Positions 45,176 through 56,293 of a stretch of 64,000 bases of DNA are shown piece by piece; the stretch's first letter is position 1; the number at the start of each line of letters is the position of its first letter. This stretch comes from Ehretia macrophylla (taxonomy: Eukaryota; Streptophyta; Magnoliopsida; Boraginales; Ehretiaceae). The stretch covers positions 20,166,840 through 20,230,839 of the forward strand of contig CM075767.1 of assembly GCA_037974665.1 (NCBI GenBank), read 5' to 3'. The position numbers were made by a program, and so were the translations under genes. Below the pieces are notes generated by a model that was not told where the DNA came from, ran no database searches, and was given only the letters and a program-made list of their open reading frames with translations.

Positions 45176-45608
45176 ATATTAATTATCACTAAGGTGTAAA
45201 ATTTAAAATATCATTATCTTTCACACCCACTTCTTGGTGTATGAATTGAATCAAGACATTGGTGTTGGAAATATATGTACTTCGATGGATAAGTTATAAA
45301 TGTTATAAGTAGTATGGAAAAGAAAATACTATTGGATCCAACTATGCTTGACCTATGGTTTAGGGTAAGAAAACAATTATATTCACAGTTATTGCATTCT
45401 CGACAAACCATGAGCTAGCTCATTTTTTGAAGTATTGGCTCATGGTAGTTCAAAAACTTGGGATGAATGAAATATGAAGTATTGGCTTTTGATGGAAGTT
45501 CACAAACTTAGGATGAATGAAACATGGATGCAATTTGTACATTCGTAGTGTCTTTTTAAATCAATCCTCCAAATATTAACATTGGTTTGATTGTCAAAAT
45601 TATTTAAA

Positions 45609-45887
45609 TTAATTTAATAAATAATGTTGAGAGAAATGGATAAATAAAATATTGGCAAGAATCTGATCTTCAGTTGAAAAAACATTAGCAAAAATGTGAG
45701 CATTTCGCTCTGTCCAGATATTATAAATACTTGAGCAGAACAACAATTTTATCAAATCAACTTGGAGCGTATTTTTCTTTCCTTTAATACAGCAACCTTG
45801 AAGCACATTAGCCCAATGAATACTGCTGACACTCATCTTAGTTTTCCTCATATAAGCTCCCCATACAATCAAAGTAGAGTCGGACAA
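45609..45887 (-). pseudogene. LINE C-terminal relic, minus strand
   Basis: The minus-strand frame reads LIKLLFCSSIYNIWTERNAH, then STEDQIL, the same C-terminal LINE motif as at 10941-11285. Upstream protein and poly(A) are not recognisable. Confidence 0.65.
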
Positions 45888-46059
45888 ATCTAGTGACTAT
45901 AGTGTAAACATAAGGAATTGGTATAATTACCGACAAAAAAAGAAAAAAAGAAAAAAAAGAGGAATTGGGACCACCCGTGAGCTGGCCTCCTGATTTAAAG
46001 TTTATCATCAATATCTACTTAAACATCATCAACAGATTTCAAGCTCTGCCTATAATTTT

Positions 46060-46330
46060 CTCTTATCTAGCAAGAGTTTGCGTAAAATGTCAATATATTT
46101 TCAGTGGATTTTCGGTAATCGTCATATTTTCTCTGTAGGTGTGATGGTCTAATGGATTATGCTAGTGCTAATCGCCACTTCATTCGATGTAGATGTGTTC
46201 TCCTACGCTGCCACAGCTAATTCCAAACTTAATCATCTGGCTTGCAGCTGCAGCAGGAAATAGAATGGAAGCATCAAGAGGAACAACGCTATTTGATGAC
46301 TTCGTAACACGGATTAATATTGTCGATGGT
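46060..46330 (+). repeat. CNL 3' flank, copy F5
   Basis: Matches 39225-39425 and 9658-9845 (CAAGAGTTTGCG, GTGATGGTCTAATGG, GCCACAGCTAATTCCAAACTTAATCA, CTTGCAGCTGCAGCAGGA), then GATTAATATTGTCGATGGTC like 39800. Confidence 0.65.
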
Positions 46331-46427
46331 CGTCCACATCTCTCTCAACCCCCTCACCGTTGATGTCTAGTATTGTTTCTTTCTCATCTACATCAAGACC
46401 AATTTCTCATCTTCGAAGATTTTTATT

Positions 46428-48159
46428 TTTATTTTTCCATTGGAAGACACACATTTTAACAGCGATACAAATAATTTTGTGTTTCCATTGGGCATTTTTT
46501 ATGTCGGTGGGGGTTACAAGTTCTACTAACCAAATCTCGTCCGCCCTGGTAGTAAATTTAGACACTGTTTTGAATAAGAAAATCTGTAAAATTAGCCTAA
46601 ATATTGAGGATATCCTAGCTTAGTCTGTTCTAAAAATGTTTGTTTTAATCAGCACACTTGCTTATTTAGCAACCAAAAAGAAAAAGAAGATCAATATCTA
46701 CAAGGTTCCTGTCTAACATAGGCTTACACATTTTCAAGTCAAACTATATAGTTATTCGAATCACCAATAATGGAAAGTCCTTTCGGATTCAATTTTCATC
46801 TTCCGTATACATTTTCTGTAACAAAATAAATCTAAGAATGTAACAACTTAAACCCAAATGAAGAGCTCATCTCAAAAGACTAGTCTGTTAGGTGGGAGAA
46901 CCCTTTATACTTAAGAAGTACCCCTTGTGAAAGTGAGATTTCAATATGAGATTATTACATTCCACCCCCCTTAAATTAAGAGCTGACGTCCACGTCGGGC
47001 TTGCCTATTGACACTAACCCGACGGTAGCCCTTTCCTTTTTTTTTTTTGGCGGTTGCACCCACCTATTAGTATCTATCAGTATTCAGTGTGATACTTCCC
47101 ACACCTTAATCTAACCTATAGTCTCCCCGTCATAGAGGCCCCTCTCAATGAAAGTACCAATGTAACAAAATAAGCCCAAGAATGTAACAACTTAAACCCA
47201 AAGAAAGAGCCCATTCCAAAAGACTAGTTTGTTAGGTGGGAGAACCTCTTGTACTTAAGAAGCACCCCTTGTGAGAGTGAAATTCCGATGTGGGATCATT
47301 ACATCTTCATTTGCACGTTTTGGTTGTATTTTAGTTCATCTTCTACTTGCCGCTCAACAAGCACGAGCCGCTTATCTTTCGAAGTATTGGCTTATAGTAA
47401 AATCCTAAGGACTTAGGATGAATGAATTGAATATGCAATTTGTAATACTATGTGGATTTGGATCCTCATTACGGTATAATCACAAGCACTAACGTGTTCT
47501 CCTTTCCTTTCCCTCTTCTAAACTTTTTTAAGGTATAGATTTCTGTGTATAGGTGCTGATCTAAATACAATCAATAACCAACAAGTTTATTTCTCAAAGT
47601 GTTGGTCTTTTTGTGTGTGTGTGTGTGCTCTGATTATGGGGTTACTATATGATTAATTAGACTAATACAAGATTTGTTCCCAGCTAATGAACTTGAATAC
47701 TTTTTCTGTTTTTGATCAAAAAAGGAAACAGAATACTTTGTCTACACACATTGATTTGTTGTTGGAATGTATTTAAATTGCTTAGGTACATGATTCTGAG
47801 AGAAAATGGACAAATTATATATATTCATTGTCATTCTTATACACATTCTCAACAACCACGTATCAGCTCTTTTTTTTTTTTAAAGTGTTAGCTGATAGTA
47901 GAAGTCAATGAACTTAGGATGAAAGAAATGATGATGCAATTTGCACTACTATATATATAGCTAGGCATTTTTGTGGTTTGTTTTTGTTGATTTATCAATT
48001 TGGTGGTCTTTTAGGATAATTTCTACTCAATTTGGATCGATCCATTTCCCTAATAAAAAAGCATGAACAACAATGACATCTGCAAAATACCTCTTATATG
48101 GAAGCTAGTAACGCGGATGACTAGGGATTACTAATATAGCTAGCACCTGACATTTGATG
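46428..48159 (+). repeat. Dispersed repeat copy U2, interrupted
   Basis: Three blocks of U1 in order: 46428-46660, 47335-47528 and 47955-48159. The gaps are filled by the TRIM-like element (46817-47303) with flanking DNA, and by about 430 bp that include a second version of the GGATGAAAGAA motif. It ends at GACATTTGATG, where the hAT element begins. Confidence 0.7.
46817..47303 (+). mobile_element. TRIM-like element, 487 bp
   Basis: Two 143-bp direct repeats of equal length (46817-46959; 47161-47303) start TGTAACAAAATAA and end ATTACA (TG...CA). Flanking pentamers TTTTC (46812-46816) and TCTTC (47304-47308) agree at 4 of 5, the target size of LTR elements. The 201-bp interior (GACGTCCACGTCGGGC) has no coding frame. 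I see no convincing primer site of the tRNA-Met type after the first repeat. Confidence 0.7.
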
Positions 48160-50875
48160 TAGAGGTGGCATTTGGACTAGGCTGACACATGCCTAATTCA
48201 GCCTAACACACAAAAATTCGGGTCCAACCCAACTCGTTTGAAAATGGATTTGATTCAGCCCAATCGACCATATATTGGTGGACCGAGCTGGATCATATAT
48301 TTTTTGACTCATCACATTTGTGCCTAAGCTCATTTGTGCCCAAGCCCAGCCTAGTTCGAACCCAACACAGGCCCAGCTCAGCCCAGCTCGAACCCAGCAC
48401 AGGCCCAGATCGAACACAGATCAGGCACAATTCTAGCCCAAATAAAGCCCATCATGAATCCAACTCAGGCCCAGCATAATATAAGCACAATTGGAGCTCA
48501 TTTATTACACAAATAGAATATTATGCATTATGACTAATAACTTTTTTTTAGATAAGTTAAAAAAAATATAATAATAACAAATAGCAAATTTATTTTTTAA
48601 GATGATACGAAATAACTTGTTATCAAATCTTTTCTATGATATTGTAAATTACAACTTGCAACTTTAATTTAAAAAATATATGTATATAAAGTCAGAATTA
48701 AAAAAAGTGACAAAATCTACACTTTCTTCACCTTTTTAGGAGCTTAGCGAGACTAAATATATATATATATATATATAGTATACTAACATTATGCATAATA
48801 GCTCAGTGACATATAGTTTAGTTGAACTGTTAAGTATGTTAAGTATTGACTAACAAAAAAAAAGCAACAAACATGTTGGCAGTAGCCAGCGGATATGTTT
48901 AGTCTTTTAATAAACAAAGTAACCGTTGGCAACGGATATGTTGCTAACATTGCCAACGGCTACTTGGCCTTTTAAAAAAAAAATGAATCTTTTAAATTTT
49001 TTTATTTACATTTTAGTCCTTTAATAATTTCTATAAATACCTTAATTATTTTTCATTCTTCTCACACCAAATCAATCTTCTTTCTCTTAATTGTTCAAAG
49101 CTTCAAGCCTGATTCACCATTCAAGTCGTCAATTTATTTTCAAGAAGAGGAGTTTCACTTTTCTTCAATTGAAATTTATTGAGGTATTCTTTTAATTATA
49201 ATATTAGTTTTATTGTAATATTTATTTTGATTATGGATCCTTATTCTCAAAGTAGCACTCCACGTCTTGAATTGGAAAATATAAATATTGCACAATCACA
49301 ATCAGTATCACAATCATTTATTGACTCTAATTCGCCTACTATCCCCAACACAAATCCTAAAGTTGGTAGAGGTACAAGTTCAGATGTTTGGAAATATTGT
49401 ACTCGAGATAAGGAAAAACAAATTGCTACTTGTAATATTTGCAAAAAAGTATTTTCTTTTAAAAAAAATTTGGAACAGGCACTTTAAAAAGGCATTTGGA
49501 GTGTATCCATCCCGATTTATTTAATGATGAAATTCAAACTCAATTAGATATTTCTTCATCTAGTTGTGTGACTACTTTTCATTTTTCACATGAAGTAAAT
49601 AGGAGAGAATTAGCAAAATTTGTTTTTATATATGAAAAACCATTTAATTTGGCGAAGATCCTACTTTTGAAGCTTATGTAAAAACAACTTTACAACCTGC
49701 TTTTGTAAGAATTCCAAGAAATACTTTGAAAAATAATTTTTTTCAATTGTTAATGAAGGAGAAGACTTTTTGCAAGCAACATTTTCCTCTCTTTCAACTA
49801 AAATTTGTTTGACATGTGATTGTTGGAATAGTAGAACCGATCTTCCTTTTATGTGTATAACTGCTTATTGGATTGACACTGATTGGAATTTACAAAAAAG
49901 AATACTTTCTTTCCGTGTCAACCCATATCCACATAATTATACCAACATTTATACTTCTATGTTAACAGTTTTAGATGAATACAATATTTCTGATAAAATA
50001 CTTTCTATCTCTTTTGACAATGCTACCAACAATACTTCTTTTATATGTTTACTTCAAAATTTATATAAACCGATTTTAAGTGGAAATTTTTTTTCATATT
50101 CGTTGTTGTTGTCATATTTTAAATTTATGTGTTCAAGCTGATCTAGATAATATTCGCCTTCAAATTCAAAAAAGTAGAAGTGGGGTATGATTTTTTAGAT
50201 CTAATCCATCCAAAAATCAAGAATTCATGATTTATGCCAACAAACTAAAATCAAAGAATATCCAAGGTGACATGAAATTTAGATGGAATTCTACATATAA
50301 AATGTTAAATGACCTTATTCCTTATAAAGATTTGTTTTTTTCACAAATTTATAACAATTCACTTAGACATGATCAGTCTGATAAATGGATAGAAGATATA
50401 GATTGAGAAAATGCTAAATTATTTTGTGATTTTTTAAGTGTTTTTCATGACATGACCAAATTACTTTCTGGGTCATATTATCCTACTTCAAATATGGTAC
50501 TTTATGCATTACGGAAAATATCTGATGTTTTATCAGAACATGAAGATAATTTTGTACTTCAACAAATAATTTATGACATGAAAGAAAAACTTTTAAAATA
50601 TTTTGAAAATGTACCTATAGTCTATTGTCTTGCTGCAATTATGGATCGTAGATTAAAAAAACATGTTGTTCAAAGTATTTTACAACAATATCATTCAAAT
50701 ATACGAAATAATGAAATTGATGACACTCAAACTTGGAATGAAATTTGTTCAACTTTGACATTATTATTCGATATGTATGTAGCACAATATTCTAATGAGA
50801 CTTCTTCTTTATCTCGGTCTTTAATTAGTACTAGTAGTAAAAAGTATGATACAAAATTTCTTCTTCATCTCGGTC
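48160..50875 (+). mobile_element. hAT transposon, 5' part, 3' end lost
   Basis: Left end TAGAGGTGGCATTTGG fits the hAT consensus TAGRGGTGGCAA. Subterminal DNA (48300-48470) repeats GCCCAGC/GCCCAGCTC words in clusters, typical hAT binding regions. A transposase relic follows (49233-50875). At 50875 the element stops in mid-gene and copy U3 begins. The 8 bp before the left end, ATTTGATG (48152-48159), occur uninterrupted in U1 (43514-43521) and U3 (51662-51669), which fixes the left insertion point. Confidence 0.82.
49233..50875 (+). pseudogene. hAT transposase (BED-type), broken and 3' truncated
   Basis: DNA transposase of the plant BED zinc-finger hAT family. MDPYSQSS... starts at 49233. BED finger: SDVWKYCTRD, CNICKKVFSF, then a frameshift in an A-run (about 49465) and LKRHLECIHPD. 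RNase-H-fold core: TCDCWNSRTDLPFMCITAYW (about 49815-49875) and SISFDNATNN (about 50005-50035). Later KFRWNSTYKMLND (50275), KLLSGSYYPTSN (50458) and PIVYCLAAIMDRRLK (50614). Breaks include a frameshift near 49655, TGA at about 50187 and TGA at 50404. The C-terminal dimerisation domain is missing because the sequence switches to repeat U3 after SSKKYDTKF. Confidence 0.88.
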
Positions 50876-52049
50876 TTTATTTTTCCATGGGAAGACACAT
50901 TTTAACAGCCATACAAATAATTTTGTGTTTCCATTGGGCATTTTTTATGTCGGTGGGGGTTATAAGTTCTACTAACCAAATCTCGTCCGCCCTGGTAGTA
51001 AATTTAGACACTGTTTTGAATAGGAAAATCTGTAAAATTAATTAGCCTAAAGATTGAGGATATCCTAGCTTAGTCTGTTCTAAAAATGTTTGTTTTAATC
51101 AGCATCTTTCTCAATTTGTCTTCCGAATGTGATAATAGAAGTTTACGAACTTAGGATTAATGAATATAGGATGCAATTTGCACTATTATTAGCCTCTTTT
51201 TCAATTTGTCTTCCAAATGTGACATTGGTTAGGCTCTCAAAATTATTTACCTAATGTTGAGAGAAATGGATAAAATAAATATATATTCATTGTCATCCCT
51301 AGTCATTCTCAACAAGCACGAATTGTTTATCTTTCGAAGTATTGACTTATAGTTAAATTCCACAGACTTAGGATGAATGAATTGAATATGCAATTTGTAA
51401 TACTATATGGATTTGGACCCTCATTACGGTATAATCACAAGCACTAACGTGTTCTCCTTTCCCTCTTTTAAACTTTTTAAAGGTATTTTTTTGGTTTGTT
51501 TTTGTTGATTTATCAAATTGGTGGTCTGTGAGGCTAATTTCTACTCAATTTGGATCGATCCATTTCCCTAATAAAAAAGCATGAACAACAGTGACATCTA
51601 CAAAATACACCTCTTATATGGAAGCTAGCGACTAGGGATTACTATATAGCTAGCACCTGACATTTGATGCATTTTATTTTAAATATGACATACCGTAGAA
51701 CTACTTTAAATTAAAAACATTCGATCCCAACATGAGACCAATGTAAAAAATTAATAATTTTAATAAAATTATAAGATAATACATTTAAAAATATTTTTCT
51801 TTGTATTTTATCGATTCAAATATTTCATAAATTAATAATTAACTAAAATTACATAGTAATTTGACTATGAGATTAGAAAAACTAATTCTAATCCTAATCC
51901 TGAAACGAGATTAGAAAAACTTATTCTAATCTTACTAAATTAGATTGTTATCTTCTATTTACATTACACTTTTCTACTTGTCTTTTCAAATTGACATAAA
52001 AAAATATGAGTTATTTTTAAAAAAAGCAACACTATTAATTGAAAGAGAT
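50876..52049 (+). repeat. Dispersed 1.2-kb repeat, copy U3
   Basis: Almost base-for-base like U1 (42732-43902) with scattered substitutions. It is wedged between a truncated hAT gene and a truncated copia gene, both cut exactly at its borders. Confidence 0.82.
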
Positions 52050-53115
52050 CCAGAAATATCTAATTTAGACAATGAAACCAAATTCCTTGAAATCGAGGGT
52101 ACATATAAAGTGTCTTTAAGATTCATCTTGTATCTTGTTTCTAGGAGTAAGCGATAACTTCCAACATCCATCACTTCCACCTTGATACGGTTTCCCATAC
52201 AGACGAATTGTTCATTTTTTCTCAGTTTCCTGCTTGTAAGGAATCCCTGCATTGTATTGGTTAAGTGAGCCGTAGCACCAAAATCAATCCACCAAGTATT
52301 AGAAAGAACTTCAGCAAGGTTTGATTCATAACATACAAATGAAAGATTCATACATTTCTTTTCAAACCAAACTTTGCGTTTGTTACATTCCTTCTTCATA
52401 TGTCCTTTCTTACCACAAAAGTAGCATTTGACAACGAATTTTTCTTTCTGCTTCTGATTTGCCTTTCCAGAAGTATTTCCTTTCTTTTGGGCTTCTTGAG
52501 CTACAAACATTGCAACCTGTTGACCTTTCTGCTTCAACCGAGCTTACTCTTGAACCCACATGTTTGTGACTTCATTCAAACTCCAATTGTCCTTATTAGT
52601 ATTGTGGTGAATCTTAAAAGGACCAAACTGAGAAGGAAGAGAAGCTAGTATGAACTGAACCAAGAAAGGATCACTTACATGTATTCCCAAAGCATTTAAT
52701 TTTACGGCTTTATCCGTCATATTGAGAATGTGCTGCTGAACTCCTTGACTACCATTATATTTCATGGTAGTTAGTTCTGCCATGAGTATGTCTGCCAGTG
52801 ACTTATCAGCGGTTTTGAAATGATCTTTAATAGAATTAAGAAATTCCTTGCATTGTCCATCTGTGGTAGAGAAGTCTTAATGTTATTAGCTATAGTCATC
52901 CTCATTAACATTAGACTAAGTTTGTTAGATCTCTCCCATGCTGTCATAATACTAATTTCATCTTCAGTGCTGTCATCAGTTAGCTCTTCAGGCTTATCAG
53001 ACAGAAGTGCCAAGTCATTCTCCATTACACCCAACGTAAATTGGATATGTTCTTGCCACTCCGAGAAATTTGTACCATTCAGGATCGGAATTGTTGATGC
53101 GTGAGAGTGCAACAT
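52050..53115 (-). pseudogene. Copia gag-protease fragment (second lineage)
   Basis: Minus-strand frame begins MLHSHASTIPILNGTNFSEW at 53115, the gag start of another copia lineage. Frameshift near 52790; then MAELTTMKYNGSQGVQQHI, LASLPSQFGPF, a stop at 52544-52546, zinc knuckle CYFCGKKGHMKKEC (about 52395-52436), protease WWIDFGATAHLT (Gly-for-Ser variant of DSGA) and LYVPSISRNLVSLSKL. Integrase, RT and RNase H are absent: the sequence ends at the U3 border. Confidence 0.88.
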
Positions 53116-54386
53116 ATTAGGAATTGATATTGCGACAAAAATATGCTCACAATGAGGGCATGGACTACTTATGTCACTAAAGTCACCTTTGGGTAAGCCT
53201 TAGAACATATATTGTTCATTCTTAGGATGTAAAACTTTAATCACCTATTAGGGCTAATATAATTTTACTACTAAAATTATTGTGTCACCTTTGGGCAGAC
53301 ACTAAAATTTTAGATTATAACATTATATTACCCTATCCAGTGCATAATTAGTTAAAAGTGACTTTCCTTTGGGCTAGTCTCAATCTCTTAATTATGATTG
53401 TCATTCAAGAATATTATTATCTTTTATATCATAAAATATGACTTTGTCGTTTATATTATTTTGTAGTTGCAAGATTCAAAAATCTAGGTCACTTTGGTAA
53501 CAACTAGATTAATAAATCCTAAAGTACAAAATAATTAACAATGTTCTCTAATTAATCTTTCATTTGGTCATACTTTAATGTAGTTACCTTTAATAACCCA
53601 AATAAATTTATACTTAATTGAGTTTAAAACTAAAATATTCTGAATACACAAATAATTTCAGAAATTATTCTTGAAATTAAAACTCAACAAAGTTAAATTC
53701 CAAACAGAATATAAGATGCTAAAGTATAAACGAAAGACGTAAATAAGATTACTCTAATTTTTATCGATTAGTTAGACTTAATCACGAATAGTGTTTCAAT
53801 TGAATACTTTAGTTTTCTTATGATATTGTAATATAATAAACATCCATTCTCCGTGAATAACATACATAAAGAATAATTATACAGTTACTTTAACATCTCA
53901 TTGACAGGATACATACATCTTTAATTTCCTTAACGTAAGAAAAATAACACTGATGCATCGCTATAGAACATGTGACGGCGAGATTTTTCAAGAAGCAAAC
54001 GGATGCTGAGAGCAAAGCTTTAATCATGAAAATACTCAAGTAATTTGACAAGGCATGTTATATATAATCCAATGTCTTTGATACTTTGTTTTGAATGACT
54101 ACTGTGACTCAATTTTTTAATTCTTCATCATTAATTCATGATAACCAAGTTGTCTTAATATGATAATTAATTTATTTATCATGAACAATGCATTTACATA
54201 AGTGATCTGTTGCAACTTTATACTTTATCATTTATTACTATGTTTATTTTATTTTAACATAACAATAAGCAAAGACATATGCAACAAATCAACATGTAAA
54301 CTTTATATATGCGAAGCAGAATCATATCACAAAAACTTAACAAAGCAGTTTAATGGCTAAACATGTAACAAGGCTCTGATGCCAAT
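53116..54386 (-). other. Long leader of the minus-strand copia element
   Basis: 1.27 kb between gag and the primer site without coding frames. On the plus strand the phrase GTCACCTTTGGG recurs with variation (53175, 53282, and GACTTTCCTTTGGG at 53361). Primer site TGGCATCAGAGCC on the minus strand (54372-54384), one base from the plant tRNA-Met consensus. Confidence 0.7.
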
Positions 54387-54999
54387 TGTTAGAATAAACA
54401 CTATAATATTCAGAATAATGCAAAAATAATAACTTAAAGGATTGAAATAACATGTGCCGTTATTGGCCATAATAAGATTGTAAAATTATTGTAAAAGGAT
54501 TCAGAATTCCTGCAAAAGGTTCTTGACTTTCTTCTTTTGTCTGTCTCTAAACGGCACCAGCTTAAGTAATAGAAAAGAGTATGTAGTAATATGATATAAG
54601 TCTTACAAAGAAGCACACCTATATTACAAGAATTTGATGCCCTTTTATAGAGGAGAAAAGAGGGTCAAGAGTCACACCATTTATGCCATAATCAATACCA
54701 AAGTAGGCATAAGGTCATCCACAACTTCACTAAATAAATTCTATAATTATGAGATTTAAATACCACCCATCATGGTCCATAATTCCCAAGTAATAATGTA
54801 GTGGCTTATCATCTTCAATTGGTAATGTAATATCAACATACTTTAATGATAAGTCCAAGTCTAAAATAAGGCTATTGATCCACAAATAATAGAGATTATG
54901 CTTACAATAAATACATTGTTAAAAAAACCAATTGTCTCGTATATATAAATCATCAATTTCAAGATTAGTATATACGTTCTCAAACTATTTCACTCAACA
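54387..54999 (-). repeat. 5' LTR of the minus-strand copia element
   Basis: On the minus strand it begins TGTTGAGTGAAATAG and ends TTTATTCTAACA, directly followed by the primer site. TATA box CTATAAAAGG on the minus strand (54641-54650). The matching 3' LTR is absent from the window, so the outer end at 54999 rests on the TGTTG/CAACA terminus only. Confidence 0.75.
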
Positions 55000-55964
55000 T
55001 CAATGAATTTTAAGATAGAAATAAATTTTCATATCATGTTGAACCCATGCACCACAATTTTTCCATTTTGTAACACCACACCTTGGCCTTTCAAGTTTAG
55101 ACAAAAGTCAACTTCACCACTTTATTGCCTGCAAGTCCGCATGTTTTTTTTTTTTTTTTTTGGTCAGACAAGTCCGCATGTTGGTAGTTATATACTTGTT
55201 AGGCACAAGACATTATTGATTATTCTGCTGTATTTTATGAAGGAAACTGAAACTGTCTCCGCATTAGGGCATAATGCACTTCCATTATGATTAATCAAAT
55301 AATCGATCAGAATGGACTAAGAAGAAGTTTTAATTTGGTTCATATTGTTTAAAATTTCTTAATTTCCTCTTTATTAGTTTCCCAAAAATTTTAATTTGAT
55401 CTTTATTGTTTAAAATTTTTCAATTTCATCCCTATTATTTTTCTAAAAGTTTAATTTTAGTCTTTATTATTTTTCAAAAGTTTCAATTTCGTCCTTATTA
55501 TTTTTTTAGAAGTCTTAATTCAGTTCTTATTATTTTTTTAAAGTTCCAAATTCGTCCTTATTATTCAAGGACTAAATTATATTTTTTTGAGAAATAATAG
55601 GGACGAATTTAATTTTTTTTTAATAAAAAAGTCTAAATTGACTAATTTTGAACAATAAAGACGAATTTGAAACTTTAGAAAATAATAGGAACGAAATCAT
55701 TTTTTTTTAGAAATAATAGGAATGAAATTAAAGCTTTTAGAGAAATAATAGGGATAAAATAAAAAAATAATAATAATAATAAAGACCAAATTAAAATATT
55801 TTTGAAATAATAGATATTTTCCCTTAAATTAAAACTTAAAAACATGAACAGCATGCAGAGCAAAACAACTTTCTCCTCCTCTGTCAACCTCTTAATATAT
55901 CTTTTAATAAGTCTTTGCTCTCAATATACGCGCGACTCTACCACTTTCGCCTAAAAATAGCTCA
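55000..55964 (+). other. AT-rich DNA with quasi-palindromic repeat
   Basis: 55310-55830 alternates TTCGTCCTTATTATTTTT-type phrases and, in the second half, their complements (AATAATAGGGACGAATTT), ending ATTTTCCC. Same style as the repeats at 14870-15250, 16800-17180 and 27085-27480, and probably a foldback relic. The last 100 bp lead into the kinase relic and hold CTCAATATACGCGCGAC. Confidence 0.5.
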
Positions 55965-56293
55965 ATGGACGCGCGTTTCGCGTGGAGTCCTGCTGAAATA
56001 ATCAGCGCGAAATTGGTGTTCTTGGGGAATAATTTAGACAAGTATGGATTGGAAGAGTTGCTGCGTTCCAAGGCTCAGATTCTGGGGAGAGGAACATTTG
56101 GAACCAGTTTTATGACAGAGTTGAAGGGCAAAAATGCCGTCGTTGTTAAGAGGGTGAAGGGTGGGTGCGTACCTGAAAAGGAATTCAAGGCATGGGAATT
56201 TGCTTCCTTTGAAAGCTTCTTGTTGTCATCGCAATGAGAGGCTTCTTGTATACGAGTATATGCGCATGGGGAGCTAGGCTTCTCTTTTGCATG

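Noticed and set aside
48193..48417. Minus-strand frame rich in Gly, Leu and Trp
   Set aside because: Lies over the GCCCAGC subterminal repeats of the hAT element and reflects their composition.
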